NCBI GenBank assembly: GCA_049520395.1
Contig: JBEKPV010000004.1
Coordinates: 1 to 64,000, forward strand
Direction of reading: 5' to 3'
Length of the DNA stretch: 64,000 nucleotides
From: UBA1161 sp049520395
Lineage (GTDB): Bacteria; Planctomycetota; Phycisphaerae; Tepidisphaerales; Tepidisphaeraceae
The position numbers were made by a program, and so were the translations under genes. Numbering within the stretch: position 1 is the first letter of the stretch; the number at the start of each line of letters is the position of its first letter. Positions 43,516 to 51,783 of the stretch are shown here, one piece after another. The notes under the pieces are model-generated. The model saw only the letters and a list, made by a program, of their open reading frames with translations, was not told the DNA's origin and made no database searches.

Positions 43516-44745
43516 TTACCGCTGCTCCGGCGTCGCCCAGACCAGTTCGCCGATGGTTCCCGGGGTCAGATCCGCGCGGATCGACATGACTTCCCCGTCC
43601 GCGGTCGCGGCGTAGATCGTGGAATCTTTCATATTCACGGCAAACGCCGTCAGATCATGCCGCCGCGAGGTGAAGACCACTTGCCCCGTTTGCTTGTCCA
43701 GAGCCAGTAGCGAATTGGAATCGCTTTGCGCGTAAACGTACTGGTCGTCCTGCGCGACGAAGGCCAGCGCATCGGGAGCGAACCATCGAGCGGAGTGGAT
43801 CGGCTCTTCGCCCATCAATTTGCCGGGCTGCGAATCGAGGGTGATCGGCTCATTCTTGTCGATCGCGGCCAGTCCTTTGCCCGGAACGTAGAGATAGACC
43901 GTGGTGGAGGTGACAGCCGGCGCCGTTAGCAGCGGCGTGCCGGCGAAGTAGCGCCATTTGATCCGCCCGCTGGCGCGGTCGATGCAATAGAGCGATTGGT
44001 CACCCGAGACGGCATAGACGCCGGACTTATCCGCTTTAATATCCGCCACGATCGGTCCGCCGGTTTTGAATTTGTAATCGTCCAGGAGGGGCCAGAGGGT
44101 ATTTCCATCGGAATCGACTCCGATGACGCTGCCATCTTCGCTGCCGCAGTAGATTTCTTTTTCGAGGGTCGCCGGCGCGCCGTCCACGCGGCCGCCGGTC
44201 AGCACGTCCCAGACCGTCGGATTGGCGTCGCGGGAAATATCGATGCAGCGCAGGCGGCCGTTGAGTTCCGCGACGCCCATGAAAACGGTGTTATCCGGTC
44301 CCGCCGCGCCGGGGCTGGTAGCCCCTTCGTCGCAGGGGATCGAGCGCTGCAATCTTCCATGTTCGTTGTAGATTTCCAGGGAATGACTGGTGACGTAGGC
44401 CACTCCATTATCGAGTAGCACCGGCGGACCCATCACCGGGGTTCCCGGCGGCGCGATTTGATTGAAATAAAGTAATTCTCCGCCGCTGGCGGTCAGGGCG
44501 TGGTCGATATTCTGATCGGTCATGATGTGCAGATTGTCGCCGACCAGGGAAATCGCCTTGACCGATTCCCCGCCGGTTAGCCGGATTTGATAATTCCATT
44601 GCTGAATGAATCCCGGATCGGAGAGGGTTACAAATTCCGGCCCTTGTGCCGCCGGCGCTGCGTGCGACGGCGCGCAAGCCGCCAGGGCCAAACAGAACAA
44701 AACCAGGGCGGCGGCGTCGGCGGTCGACTTTAGCGGTTGGATCAC
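43516..44745 (-). CDS. PQQ-type beta-propeller lipoprotein
   Basis: The preferred start is the GTG at 44745, giving 409 residues that open with VIQPLKSTADAAALVLFCLALAAC, a lipoprotein signal with Cys24; a further upstream ATG would bury the signal inside the protein. The mature part is a chain of propeller blades with YxxD/GxxxW-type PQQ-like repeats: LHIMTDQNIDHALTASGGELLYF, VYAVSGDQSLYCIDRASGRIKWRY, VYAQSDSNSLLALDKQTGQVVF. It has the general look of BamB-type scaffolds but no proof of that role. It heads the operon containing purH and trmB, and lies 190 bases from a divergent strong promoter. Confidence 0.8.
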   Translation of the reverse strand: MIQPLKSTADAAALVLFCLALAACAPSHAAPAAQGPEFVTLSDPGFIQQWNYQIRLTGGESVKAISLVGDNLHIMTDQNIDHALTASGGELLYFNQIAPPGTPVMGPPVLLDNGVAYVTSHSLEIYNEHGRLQRSIPCDEGATSPGAAGPDNTVFMGVAELNGRLRCIDISRDANPTVWDVLTGGRVDGAPATLEKEIYCGSEDGSVIGVDSDGNTLWPLLDDYKFKTGGPIVADIKADKSGVYAVSGDQSLYCIDRASGRIKWRYFAGTPLLTAPAVTSTTVYLYVPGKGLAAIDKNEPITLDSQPGKLMGEEPIHSARWFAPDALAFVAQDDQYVYAQSDSNSLLALDKQTGQVVFTSRRHDLTAFAVNMKDSTIYAATADGEVMSIRADLTPGTIGELVWATPEQR

Positions 44746-44937
44746 GGCGATCTCCAGATCAATACATTGGGGTCTGAAGCACCCAAGGCTCCAGCGGCCC
44801 GGAGGGATTGAGATCAAGGATAGTCGATCCCTACTATAAGGGTCAAACCGCATTTATGGCCCCGATTGCGGGGCAACATCGGTGGCGGAATCGATTCCGA
44901 TAACGTTGGAGCCCTCCAATCCGACCCATCGGCCGTA

Positions 44938-44965
44938 TTGACATCGGTTTGTAACGATTTATACT
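44938..44965 (+). promoter_or_regulatory. Strong promoter for tRNA-Thr and tuf
   Basis: TTGACA (44938-44943), a 16-base spacer and TATACT (44960-44965) match the housekeeping consensus almost perfectly, 81 bases before the tRNA-Thr gene. It is the best promoter seen in the window and suits the highly expressed tRNA/tuf/secE/nusG cluster. Confidence 0.7.
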
Positions 44966-45046
44966 CTCCGCCCTTCTTCGGCTTGCGGTACGCGCCAGCC
45001 GGGCGGTACCGCCGGCAGAGCCGTTCGACCGTGAGTTGGCGGTGGC

Positions 45047-45118
45047 GCTGGCATAGCTCAGCGGTAGAGCGCCACCTTGGTAAGGTGGAGGTCCTGGGTT
45101 CAATCCCCAGTGCCAGCT
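45047..45118 (+). tRNA. tRNA-Thr (anticodon GGT)
   Basis: The 72-base gene folds as a full cloverleaf. The acceptor GCTGGCA pairs with TGCCAGC, the D-arm is GCTCAGCGGTAGAGC, the anticodon stem-loop is CCACC-TTGGTAA-GGTGG, and the T-arm is CTGGG-TTCAATC-CCCAG. The anticodon GGT reads threonine codons ACC and ACU. No CCA is encoded at the 3' end. It lies upstream of tuf, a common bacterial order. Confidence 0.95.
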
Positions 45119-45275
45119 TTGCACGGCGCTTCTTATCCTTAGCGGCGTCCCTTTTGTGCGGGACGCGGGTTCACCGAAGTAAGCGACCTATTTACGACGA
45201 CGGACCGATACGGGATATTGGCGTCCCGATCGACCACTGTGGCGAGATAAAAATTCAGATCCGGAGGTATTGGAC

Positions 45276-46472
45276 ATGGCCAAGGGCGTATTCGAACGCA
45301 AAAAACCGCACGTGAACGTTGGAACCATTGGGCACATCGACCACGGGAAGACCACTCTGACCGCGGCGCTCAGCGCCCGGGCGTCCGCCCGATTTGGCAC
45401 CGAGGCCAAGGACTACAAGTCCATCGCCAAGGGCGGCACCGAACGCGACGCGACCAAGACGGTGACCATCTCCGCCGCCCACGTCGAGTACGAATCGGAG
45501 AAGCGGCACTACGCCCACGTCGACTGTCCCGGTCACGCCGACTACATCAAGAACATGATCACCGGCGCCGCGCAAATGGACGGGGCGATTCTGGTCGTCT
45601 CCGCCGCGGATGGGCCCATGCCGCAGACCCGCGAGCACATTCTTCTGGCGCGTCAGGTGGGCGTGCCCAAGATCGTGGTCTTCCTCAATAAGATCGATCT
45701 GGTCGACGATCCGGAGCTGCTCGAACTGGTCGAGATGGAAATCCGCGAACTGCTGACCAAGTACGGTTTCCCCGGCGACAGCACGCCGGTCATTCGCGGC
45801 TCGTCCCTGCCGGCCTATCAGAACCCCAAGGACGACAAGGCCTGCAAGCCGATCGACGATCTGGTCAAGGCTCTGGACGATTACATTCCGATTCCGCAGC
45901 GCGAAATCGACAAGCCCTTCCTGATGCCGATCGAAGACGTCTTCAGCATCAAAGGTCGAGGCACGGTCGGAACCGGGCGTATCGAACGCGGCCGCGTGAA
46001 GGTTGGCGACACCATCGAAATCGTCGGGCTCAAGCCGAATAAAAATTCGGTCGTCACCGGCGTCGAGGCGTTCAACAAGACGCTGGACGAAGGACAAGCC
46101 GGCGAAAACGTCGGCGTGCTGCTCCGCGGCATCGAAAAAGAGGAACTCGAACGCGGCCAGGTGCTGGCGGCTCCCAAGAGCATCACCCCGCACACCAAGT
46201 TCGAGGCCGAGGTTTACATCCTGACCAAGGAGGAAGGGGGTCGTCATACCCCGTTCTTCACCGGATATAGGCCGCAGTTCTATTTCCGGACGACCGACGT
46301 TACCGGCACCGCCAAACTGCTCGGCGGCGCGGAAATGGTCATGCCCGGCGATAACATCACCATGGAAGTGGAATTGCAGGCCCCCATCGCCATGGAGGAA
46401 AAACTCCGCTTCGCCGTACGCGAAGGCGGGAAAACCGTCGGGTCGGGCGTCGTGGTCAAGATCCTGGCGTAA
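45276..46472 (+). CDS. tuf: Translation elongation factor Tu
   Basis: EF-Tu delivers aminoacyl-tRNA to the ribosome as its GTP form. The ATG at 45276 gives 398 residues and has a strong site (GGAGG at 45263-45267, 8 bases before). Motifs: GHIDHGKTTL (P-loop, with Ile where most bacteria have Val), KTVTISAAHVEYES, DCPGHADYIKNM, and FLNKIDLVDD. The switch I region reads RDATKTVTIS where most bacteria have ERxRGITI, an unusual substitution. Domains II and III are complete (GRGTVGTGRIERG, TGYRPQFYFRTTDVTG). A GCGTCCC/GGGACGC hairpin lies in its leader at about 45143-45165. Confidence 0.97.
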   Translation: MAKGVFERKKPHVNVGTIGHIDHGKTTLTAALSARASARFGTEAKDYKSIAKGGTERDATKTVTISAAHVEYESEKRHYAHVDCPGHADYIKNMITGAAQMDGAILVVSAADGPMPQTREHILLARQVGVPKIVVFLNKIDLVDDPELLELVEMEIRELLTKYGFPGDSTPVIRGSSLPAYQNPKDDKACKPIDDLVKALDDYIPIPQREIDKPFLMPIEDVFSIKGRGTVGTGRIERGRVKVGDTIEIVGLKPNKNSVVTGVEAFNKTLDEGQAGENVGVLLRGIEKEELERGQVLAAPKSITPHTKFEAEVYILTKEEGGRHTPFFTGYRPQFYFRTTDVTGTAKLLGGAEMVMPGDNITMEVELQAPIAMEEKLRFAVREGGKTVGSGVVVKILA

Positions 46473-46488
46473 TTAAAGAAGTGTTCCC

Positions 46489-46653
46489 ATGGCCAAAGAA
46501 AACCGAGAAATGGTCTGGCTCCAGTGCACCGAAACGGGCGATCTGAATTACCGCACCGAACTGAAGGTCCTGGGCGGCGCCCCGAAGATCGAGCTCAAGA
46601 AATATTGCCCCAGGCTCAGGCGCCATACCATGCATAAGATCAAGAGGAAATGA
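46489..46653 (+). CDS. rpmG: Ribosomal protein bL33
   Basis: The 54-residue product MAKENREMVWLQCTETG... is a complete bL33. Only two cysteines are present (13 and 40, in KKYCPRLRRHT) against four in the zinc-binding form, so it is probably a zinc-independent or partial type. The basic C-terminus HTMHKIKRK replaces the usual HTLHKETK. It begins 16 bases after tuf. Confidence 0.93.
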   Translation: MAKENREMVWLQCTETGDLNYRTELKVLGGAPKIELKKYCPRLRRHTMHKIKRK

Positions 46654-46658
46654 GAGAT

Positions 46659-46760
46659 AATGCTGAATGCTGAATGCTGAATGATGAATGATGAATTGAA
46701 ATGCAGGATGCAGGTTTTGCCCTTAATTCATCATTCAGCATTCATCATTCAGCATTCATT
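46659..46760. repeat. Long hairpin built from tandem TGAATGC/TGAATGA-type heptamers
   Basis: The left arm (46659-46697) is TGCTGAA three times, TGATGAA twice and a partial unit. The right arm (46725-46760) has complementary units TTCATCA, TTCAGCA, TTCATCA, TTCAGCA, TTCATT. The loop is about 27 bases. The element starts 5 bases after rpmG and ends 13 bases before tRNA-Trp, so it sits within a probable transcript. It is the best preserved of three such elements in the window. Confidence 0.85.
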
Positions 46761-46773
46761 TAGATCGCCTGCT

Positions 46774-46846
46774 ACGCCAGTAGCTCAATTGGCAGAGCGG
46801 CCGTCTCCAAAGCGGCAGGTTGGGGGTTCGATTCCCTCCTGGCGTG
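46774..46846 (+). tRNA. tRNA-Trp (anticodon CCA)
   Basis: The 73-base gene folds fully. The acceptor ACGCCAG pairs with CTGGCGT, the D-arm is GCTCAATTGGCAGAGC, the anticodon stem-loop is GCCGT-CTCCAAA-GCGGC and the T-arm is GGGGG-TTCGATT-CCCTC. CCA reads UGG. No 3' CCA is encoded. Its location before secE is the usual bacterial arrangement. Confidence 0.95.
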
Positions 46847-46888
46847 TGAAACATGACGACACCAAACATTAGCCAGGGAAACCGGGGA

Positions 46889-47392
46889 ATGACCACCGCG
46901 GATAAATCCGAGCCGCCTGGCAAGCCTCCAAAAGGCCCCGAAGGCCCGTCCCCCTCCGAAGGCGGATCGGGCGGGTATTTCACCATCTATAAAAAGGGCC
47001 AGGGGTATTGGACGCGCATGGGGACGGTATCGGCCGTCTCCCTCATCGGAATCGCCTTTGCCCACTTCCTCTATGAGGAGCGGCTTTTCTTCAATCTTTC
47101 GGAGATGCAAATCTACGGCGTGATCGCGGTTCTGGGCGCGCTGTATGCCGGGTTCGCATATCACATGCTGAACAAGCCGTCGAACGTCGATTTTCTGATC
47201 TCCACCGACAGCGAAATGAAGCGCGTGAACTGGACGAGCCAGAAGGACCTCGTCGGCTCCACGCGCGTGGTGATCGCTTTCGTGTTCATCATGGCTTGCG
47301 TCCTCTTTATTTACGATCTGTTTTTCCAGACCGTGTTCTATTTGGTTGGAGTGCTCAAGACGCCTCCGCCGTTCTTTCCAGTCAAGCATTGA
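46889..47392 (+). CDS. secE: Preprotein translocase subunit SecE, three-helix form
   Basis: SecE clamps SecY in the Sec channel. The ATG at 46889 is preferred, giving 167 residues; the in-frame ATG at 46853 is only 6 bases after tRNA-Trp and would have its ribosome site inside the tRNA. A Gly/Pro/Ser-rich N-terminal tail is followed by two extra hydrophobic segments (VSLIGIAFAHFLYEE; IYGVIAVLGALYAGFAYHML) and then the conserved SecE core at the C-terminus (DSEMKRVNWTSQKDLVGSTRVV and the final membrane helix). Three helices are also seen in E. coli SecE, whereas many bacteria have one. nusG follows 8 bases later. Confidence 0.9.
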   Translation: MTTADKSEPPGKPPKGPEGPSPSEGGSGGYFTIYKKGQGYWTRMGTVSAVSLIGIAFAHFLYEERLFFNLSEMQIYGVIAVLGALYAGFAYHMLNKPSNVDFLISTDSEMKRVNWTSQKDLVGSTRVVIAFVFIMACVLFIYDLFFQTVFYLVGVLKTPPPFFPVKH

Positions 47393-47400
47393 GCACATTT

Positions 47401-47946
47401 ATGCAATTTTTCGTTTTGAGAGTCGCCAGCAACAAGGAAGACCGCGTCCGCGAGTCGCTGGTCCGCAAGGTCAAAATTGAGGCCCTGGAGGCCCAGGTGG
47501 GGCGAATCCTCGTCCCGGTTGAGAAGGTGCGCCAGATCAAGGACGGAAAACGCCGCGATACCGACCGCAAGCTCTACCCCGGCTACGTTTTCATCGAACT
47601 GCAGCTGGATCCCAACGGCATGATCCCGGAAAAAGTCTGGTTCATGATCAAGGAAACCGACGGCGTCGGCGATTTCATCGGCTCCAACGGCAAACCCACC
47701 CCGATGAGCCCCAAAGACCAGGCCAAAATGCTCGAAGAGGCCGAGCGCCCCGACGACTCCGGCCCGACCATCCAGACCGCCTACAAGCGCGGCGACCGCA
47801 TCAAGGTCACCGAAGGCCCCTTCGTCAATTTCGAAGGGGACGTCGACGAAATCATCGCCGACAAAGGGATGGTCCGCATCATCGCCACCATCTTCGGCCG
47901 CCCCACCCCCCTCGAACTCGAATACTGGCAGATCGAAAAACTCTAA
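47401..47946 (+). CDS. nusG: Transcription termination/antitermination factor NusG
   Basis: NusG binds RNA polymerase and couples it to Rho or the ribosome. The ATG at 47401 gives 181 residues starting MQFFVLRVASNKEDRVRESL, the NGN domain (KRRDTDRKLYPGYVFIEL; WFMIKETDGVGDFIGSNGKP), then the KOW domain (YKRGDRIKVTEGPFVNFEGDVDEI). The expected ribosomal protein genes rplK-rplA do not follow; the next gene is a GT41 enzyme after 51 bases, so the usual secE-nusG-rplKAJL order is broken here. Confidence 0.95.
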   Translation: MQFFVLRVASNKEDRVRESLVRKVKIEALEAQVGRILVPVEKVRQIKDGKRRDTDRKLYPGYVFIELQLDPNGMIPEKVWFMIKETDGVGDFIGSNGKPTPMSPKDQAKMLEEAERPDDSGPTIQTAYKRGDRIKVTEGPFVNFEGDVDEIIADKGMVRIIATIFGRPTPLELEYWQIEKL

Positions 47947-47997
47947 TCCGCCCGGGTACAATTCAACCAGGGGACGCCCCAGCGGCCCCGTTGCGGC

Positions 47998-50172
47998 ATG
48001 GATCCACTTACGATCCAACAGATTCTCCAACTGGCGCTCAGCCGCCAGCAAGCCGGACAATTCCACGAAGCCGAGCAACTCTATCGGCAACTCCTCACCA
48101 TCCACCCCGAGCATTTCCTCGCGCTGCATCATCTCGGCGTGATCGCCCTCCAGACGGGTCGAAACGATCTGGCCATCGATTTAATCCGCCGCGCCATTGC
48201 GGTCGACCCGGCCCACGCCGAAGTCTACGGCAATCTCGGCATCGCCCTAAACCGCGCCGGCAAATTCGATGAAGCCATTGCCTCATATCAAAGGGCCATC
48301 GCCCTCAATCCCAATCTCGCCCAGGTTCACGCCAATCTAGGCAACGCCCTCAAGGATAAAGGGAGGCTCAATGACGCTATCGCCGCCTATCGGCAGGCGA
48401 TCGCCCTGAAACCCCAGTTTCCCGAGGCATTCACCAATCTCGGCAATGTGCTGAGAAACATCGGCCGACTTCAGGAATCCATCGCCGCTTCAAAGCAAGC
48501 CATCTCCCTTAAACCCGACTACGCCGAAGCCTACAGCAATCTCGGCAACGCACTGAAAGATGCCAGACAACTCGTCGAAGCGATAGCCGCCTATCGCCAG
48601 GCCCTCGCCCTCAAACCCAACTTTCCCGACGCTCAGAACAATCTCGGAAGCGCACTGCGAGACGGCGGCCAGCTCCCGGAGGCAATTACCGCCTTTCGCC
48701 AGGCCATCGCCCAGAAGCCGGACTTCCCCGAAGCCCATTTCAATCTAGGCAATGCCCTCGCCGCCTGTGGCCAACTCGACCAGGCCATTGCCGCCTATCG
48801 CCAGGCCATCGCCCTCCGGCCCGGCTTCGCCGACGTCTTTAGCAATCTCGGAGTCGCCCTGAAGCTCAAGGGAAATCTCGACGAGGCCCTCGCCGCCTAT
48901 CGCCAGGCCCTTGCCCTCAGGCCGAATTTCGTCGCAGCCCACAGCAATCTCGTCTACGCGCTGCACTATCATCCCGACTACGACGCCCCGGCCATCTTGG
49001 CCGAACATAGCCAGTGGGATCAGCGGCATGCCGCTCCATTTCGCAACGCCTCGCCATCTCACGACAACGACCCTTCGCCCGATCGACGACTGAAGATCGG
49101 CTACGTCTCACCCGATTTCCGCGACCATGTCGTCGGACAAAATATTCGCCCCCTCTTTCGTCACCACGATCGCACGCTTTTCGATATCACCTGCTACGCC
49201 CAGGTGCTCCACCCCGATGAGATGACCCGCCAGTTTCAGCAAGACGCCGGCAGCTGGCGCGACATCGTCGGACTCAGCGACGAACAAGTAGCCGCCCAAA
49301 TCCGTGGCGATCGCATCGACATCCTGGTGGATTTAGCCTTGCACATGCACGGCAGCCGCCTGCTCGTTTTCGCCCGCCGGCCGGCCCCGATACAAATTAC
49401 CTTCGCCGGTTACCCGGGCACCACGGGCCTGACCGCCATCGATTTTCGGCTCACCGATCCCTATCTCGATCCCCCCGGCGAGCAGGATGATTTCTACTCC
49501 GAAAAATCGATTCGCCTCTCCAACTCCTTCTGGTGTTACGACCCCGCCGCCGAAATGCCCGACGTCGGCCCGCTCCCCGCGGCAACAAACGGCCACATCA
49601 CCTTCGGCTGCCTCAATAATTTCTCCAAAGTCACCGATCCCACACTTTCCCTCTGGTCCGCCATCCTGAGGGCCGTCCCGCGCTCCCGATTGATCCTTCT
49701 CTCCCCCCACGGCGAGCATCGCCAGCGAGTGCTGACCCAACTCGCTATCGAACCCAGCCGCGTCGAAATCATCGAGCACCAGCCGCGCGACCAATACCTC
49801 CGAACCTATCACCGCATCGATCTTTGTCTCGACACGTTCCCCTACAACGGCCACACCACCAGCCTGGATTCCCTCTGGATGGGCGTCCCCGTGATCACCC
49901 TGTGCGGAAAAACAGCCGTCTCGCGCGCGGGCTACAGCCAGTGCAAGAATTTAGGATTAGCCGATGAACTCGTCGCACAAACTCCCCAGGAGTTTGTTCA
50001 ACGGGCGATCGATCTGGCCGCTCAACCCAATCGTCTGGCTGAATTGCGCTCGAGCCTGCGATCGCGCATGGAAAACTCCCCATTAATGAACCCGCGGCAA
50101 TTTGCCGCAAATATCGAATCCGTCTACCGCCGGCTTTGGCGAGACTTCTGTCATGCCGGCGCCAAGCGCTGA
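47998..50172 (+). CDS. TPR-rich O-GlcNAc transferase-like glycosyltransferase (GT41 / SPINDLY type)
   Basis: The 724-residue protein has about nine 34-residue TPR units from residue 5 to about 330, very alike (YGNLGIALNRAGKFDEAIAS, AYRQAIALKPQFPEAFTN), and a catalytic GT-B part from about 355. Family motifs include IGYVSPDFRDHVVGQNIRP, ITFAGYPGTTGLTAIDFR, FGCLNNFSKVTDP, LDTFPYNGHTTSLDSLWMGVP and RAGYSQCKNLGLAD. Such enzymes attach GlcNAc or another sugar to Ser/Thr of cytoplasmic proteins. The TPR region gives strong DNA-level repeats with a 102-base period. A TACAAT box at about 47956 may be its -10. The 57-base gap to the next gene suggests co-transcription with the pseudopilin. Confidence 0.93.
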   Translation: MDPLTIQQILQLALSRQQAGQFHEAEQLYRQLLTIHPEHFLALHHLGVIALQTGRNDLAIDLIRRAIAVDPAHAEVYGNLGIALNRAGKFDEAIASYQRAIALNPNLAQVHANLGNALKDKGRLNDAIAAYRQAIALKPQFPEAFTNLGNVLRNIGRLQESIAASKQAISLKPDYAEAYSNLGNALKDARQLVEAIAAYRQALALKPNFPDAQNNLGSALRDGGQLPEAITAFRQAIAQKPDFPEAHFNLGNALAACGQLDQAIAAYRQAIALRPGFADVFSNLGVALKLKGNLDEALAAYRQALALRPNFVAAHSNLVYALHYHPDYDAPAILAEHSQWDQRHAAPFRNASPSHDNDPSPDRRLKIGYVSPDFRDHVVGQNIRPLFRHHDRTLFDITCYAQVLHPDEMTRQFQQDAGSWRDIVGLSDEQVAAQIRGDRIDILVDLALHMHGSRLLVFARRPAPIQITFAGYPGTTGLTAIDFRLTDPYLDPPGEQDDFYSEKSIRLSNSFWCYDPAAEMPDVGPLPAATNGHITFGCLNNFSKVTDPTLSLWSAILRAVPRSRLILLSPHGEHRQRVLTQLAIEPSRVEIIEHQPRDQYLRTYHRIDLCLDTFPYNGHTTSLDSLWMGVPVITLCGKTAVSRAGYSQCKNLGLADELVAQTPQEFVQRAIDLAAQPNRLAELRSSLRSRMENSPLMNPRQFAANIESVYRRLWRDFCHAGAKR

Positions 50173-50229
50173 TCCGGAGTTTCCGCGGTTGCCTCATTTC
50201 CGCCGTCAGGTTAAACCAGCCACCGCCGC

Positions 50230-51279
50230 ATGCCCAAACGCCCCCGAAACCTCGGCTTCACTCTCGTCGAGTTGCTCGTCGTCATCGGCATCATCGGCAT
50301 CCTGGCGGGCATCCTGCTCCCCGTCATCTCCCGCGCCCAGCAGCAAGCCCGCGCCATTAAGTGCTTATCGAACCTGCGGCAGATCGCCATGGGCCTGGTG
50401 GACTATTCCTCGCAGAATTACGGTTATGTCGTCCCCGCCTATAACATGCCTTTCGCGCCGGGAGCCACGACCAATATCAACGGCGGACCGCAGCAGCCGT
50501 TCGACGGATGGGCTTCCATCCTCGTCCGCGACGGTTTCGTTCCCACCAGTGGCTTCAATCAGCCGCCGGGGCAGTCGGCGTACGTTGTTGATACCAACAG
50601 CGCTTTCTATTGCCCCGACACGTATGAAGTCGCCGGCGTAGCCGACGGCCAGACCAGCCCCACCGGCACCATCGTCGATCAGGCCAATCCGCGCGGGTAT
50701 TGCGATTGGCCGATGGTCTTCCCCGTGGTCGGCGGCGACGGCGGGGTGAAACTCGACACCACCATCCCCTCCGAAGGATTCAACAAAGTTTTCCGCGTCT
50801 CCTATTGGTTCAACGCCTACAACCCCATCGGCGGCGCGGTCGCCAATATCTCCCAGGCTGATCTCTATTATTCCGCCTCCGTCGGCTACGGCCCCGATTC
50901 AACCGGCGCATACATTCATCTTCACAAAGTTTCCAGCATCAAACATTCGTCGCAGTTGATCGTGGCCGCCGACGGGCTTTACATGGGCCGCCAATCCGTC
51001 GATCAGGTCGGCATGACCAATTGCCGCATCGGCTATCGCCATCGCGGCGTTTTGGGGCCGAACACCGTGGCCAACGCGGCCTTTGCCGATGGACACGTCG
51101 AGGCGCTCAGCGGCAATCAATTCCCCTGCTCCTACGCCAAGACAACCAGCTATACCGGAAATAAAGGCACGACGACGCTATCCAAGCAGCAAACGGAGAA
51201 CCTCACCGGCCCCACGGTTTACGCCGACCCCGCGATGGCGTTGCGCATTTTCATGCTGCTTAATCCCGGCGCGCATTAG
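50230..51279 (+). CDS. Type IV pilin-like pseudopilin (prepilin N-terminal methylation protein)
   Basis: The 349-residue protein begins with a class III signal, LGFTLVELLVVIGIIGILAGILLPV, with cleavage between Gly9 and Phe10 and Glu at position +5, the PilD/GspG pattern. After the helix comes AQQQARAIKCLSNLRQIAMGLVDYSSQNYG, the usual planctomycete-type continuation, and near the end HRGVLGPNTVANAAFADGHVEAL, the H-...-DGH motif of this family. These proteins are exported by a type II/IV pilus-like system; their roles are mostly unknown and they exist in many copies in planctomycetes. The pilT-like gene 1.2 kb downstream is on the other strand. Confidence 0.88.
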   Translation: MPKRPRNLGFTLVELLVVIGIIGILAGILLPVISRAQQQARAIKCLSNLRQIAMGLVDYSSQNYGYVVPAYNMPFAPGATTNINGGPQQPFDGWASILVRDGFVPTSGFNQPPGQSAYVVDTNSAFYCPDTYEVAGVADGQTSPTGTIVDQANPRGYCDWPMVFPVVGGDGGVKLDTTIPSEGFNKVFRVSYWFNAYNPIGGAVANISQADLYYSASVGYGPDSTGAYIHLHKVSSIKHSSQLIVAADGLYMGRQSVDQVGMTNCRIGYRHRGVLGPNTVANAAFADGHVEALSGNQFPCSYAKTTSYTGNKGTTTLSKQQTENLTGPTVYADPAMALRIFMLLNPGAH

Positions 51280-51446
51280 GCCGCGATGTGCTAACGTTGC
51301 ATGGCCACGAAAAACGGGTGCCATCAACCATCGTTCGTGCCCAATTCCCCCGACCCGGTTTTTGCGGGTCAATTGTGTGCTAATACCCCATCGAAAGCCG
51401 ATGCCTTATTGCGGAATTCAAGCTATAGTAAGACCGAGGTCATCCT

Positions 51447-51695
51447 ATGACATGGAGCGTTTCTCTTTCACGTAAAGCCGAGGCGAAGCTCAAGCGGCGG
51501 GCGGCCGCCGAGGGCAAAGACCCGAGGGATTACGCATCCGATCTGCTGGAGCACGCCGTCACTCGCCCCAGCCTGCAGGAATTGCTCGCGCCCTCGCAAG
51601 CGGAGTTCGCCAAAACCGGAAAGACCAAAGAGCAGGTCATGGCAATGGGCCGTCGGATTGTTGATCGAGTTCGCCGCACGAAGGGCGATCGATAG
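51447..51695 (+). CDS. Ribbon-helix-helix-type antitoxin-like protein
   Basis: The 82-residue product reads WSVSLSRKAEAKLKRRAAAEGKDPRDYASDLLEHAV, a strand-helix-helix plan typical of RHH antitoxins, followed by LQELLAPSQAEFAKTGKTKEQV, a tail often seen in antitoxins paired with PIN toxins. The stop overlaps the GTG of a short frame that matches only the start of a PIN toxin (51695-51757). It therefore looks like an orphan antitoxin whose toxin has been lost. Confidence 0.6.
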   Translation: MTWSVSLSRKAEAKLKRRAAAEGKDPRDYASDLLEHAVTRPSLQELLAPSQAEFAKTGKTKEQVMAMGRRIVDRVRRTKGDR

Positions 51696-51757
51696 TGACT
51701 CCGCGGGCGGTCTATGACGTCATGGTCTTTTTCCAGCGAGTGGCTTGGCGAGATTGA
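51695..51757 (+). pseudogene. Remnant of a PIN-domain toxin start
   Basis: The GTG at 51695 overlaps the antitoxin stop (TAGTG). The 20 codons read VTPRAVYDVMVFFQRVAWRD and then stop. TPRxVYDxMVFxQ is the usual opening of PIN-family toxins, including the first acidic residue of the nuclease site. Everything after the first strand is missing; the next gene (cpsB) ends 26 bases later on the other strand. Confidence 0.5.
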
Positions 51758-51783
51758 TCCCATCCTCCCCCCAATCAAACCCT

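Noticed and set aside
45143..45165. GCGTCCC/GGGACGC hairpin as a terminator before tuf
   Set aside because: No T-tract follows and tuf lies downstream in the same direction; it is better read as leader structure.
48300..48950. Regular short repeats in the 48.3-49.0 kb region as a CRISPR array
   Set aside because: The period is 102 bases and in frame, encoding TPR units of the GT41 protein.
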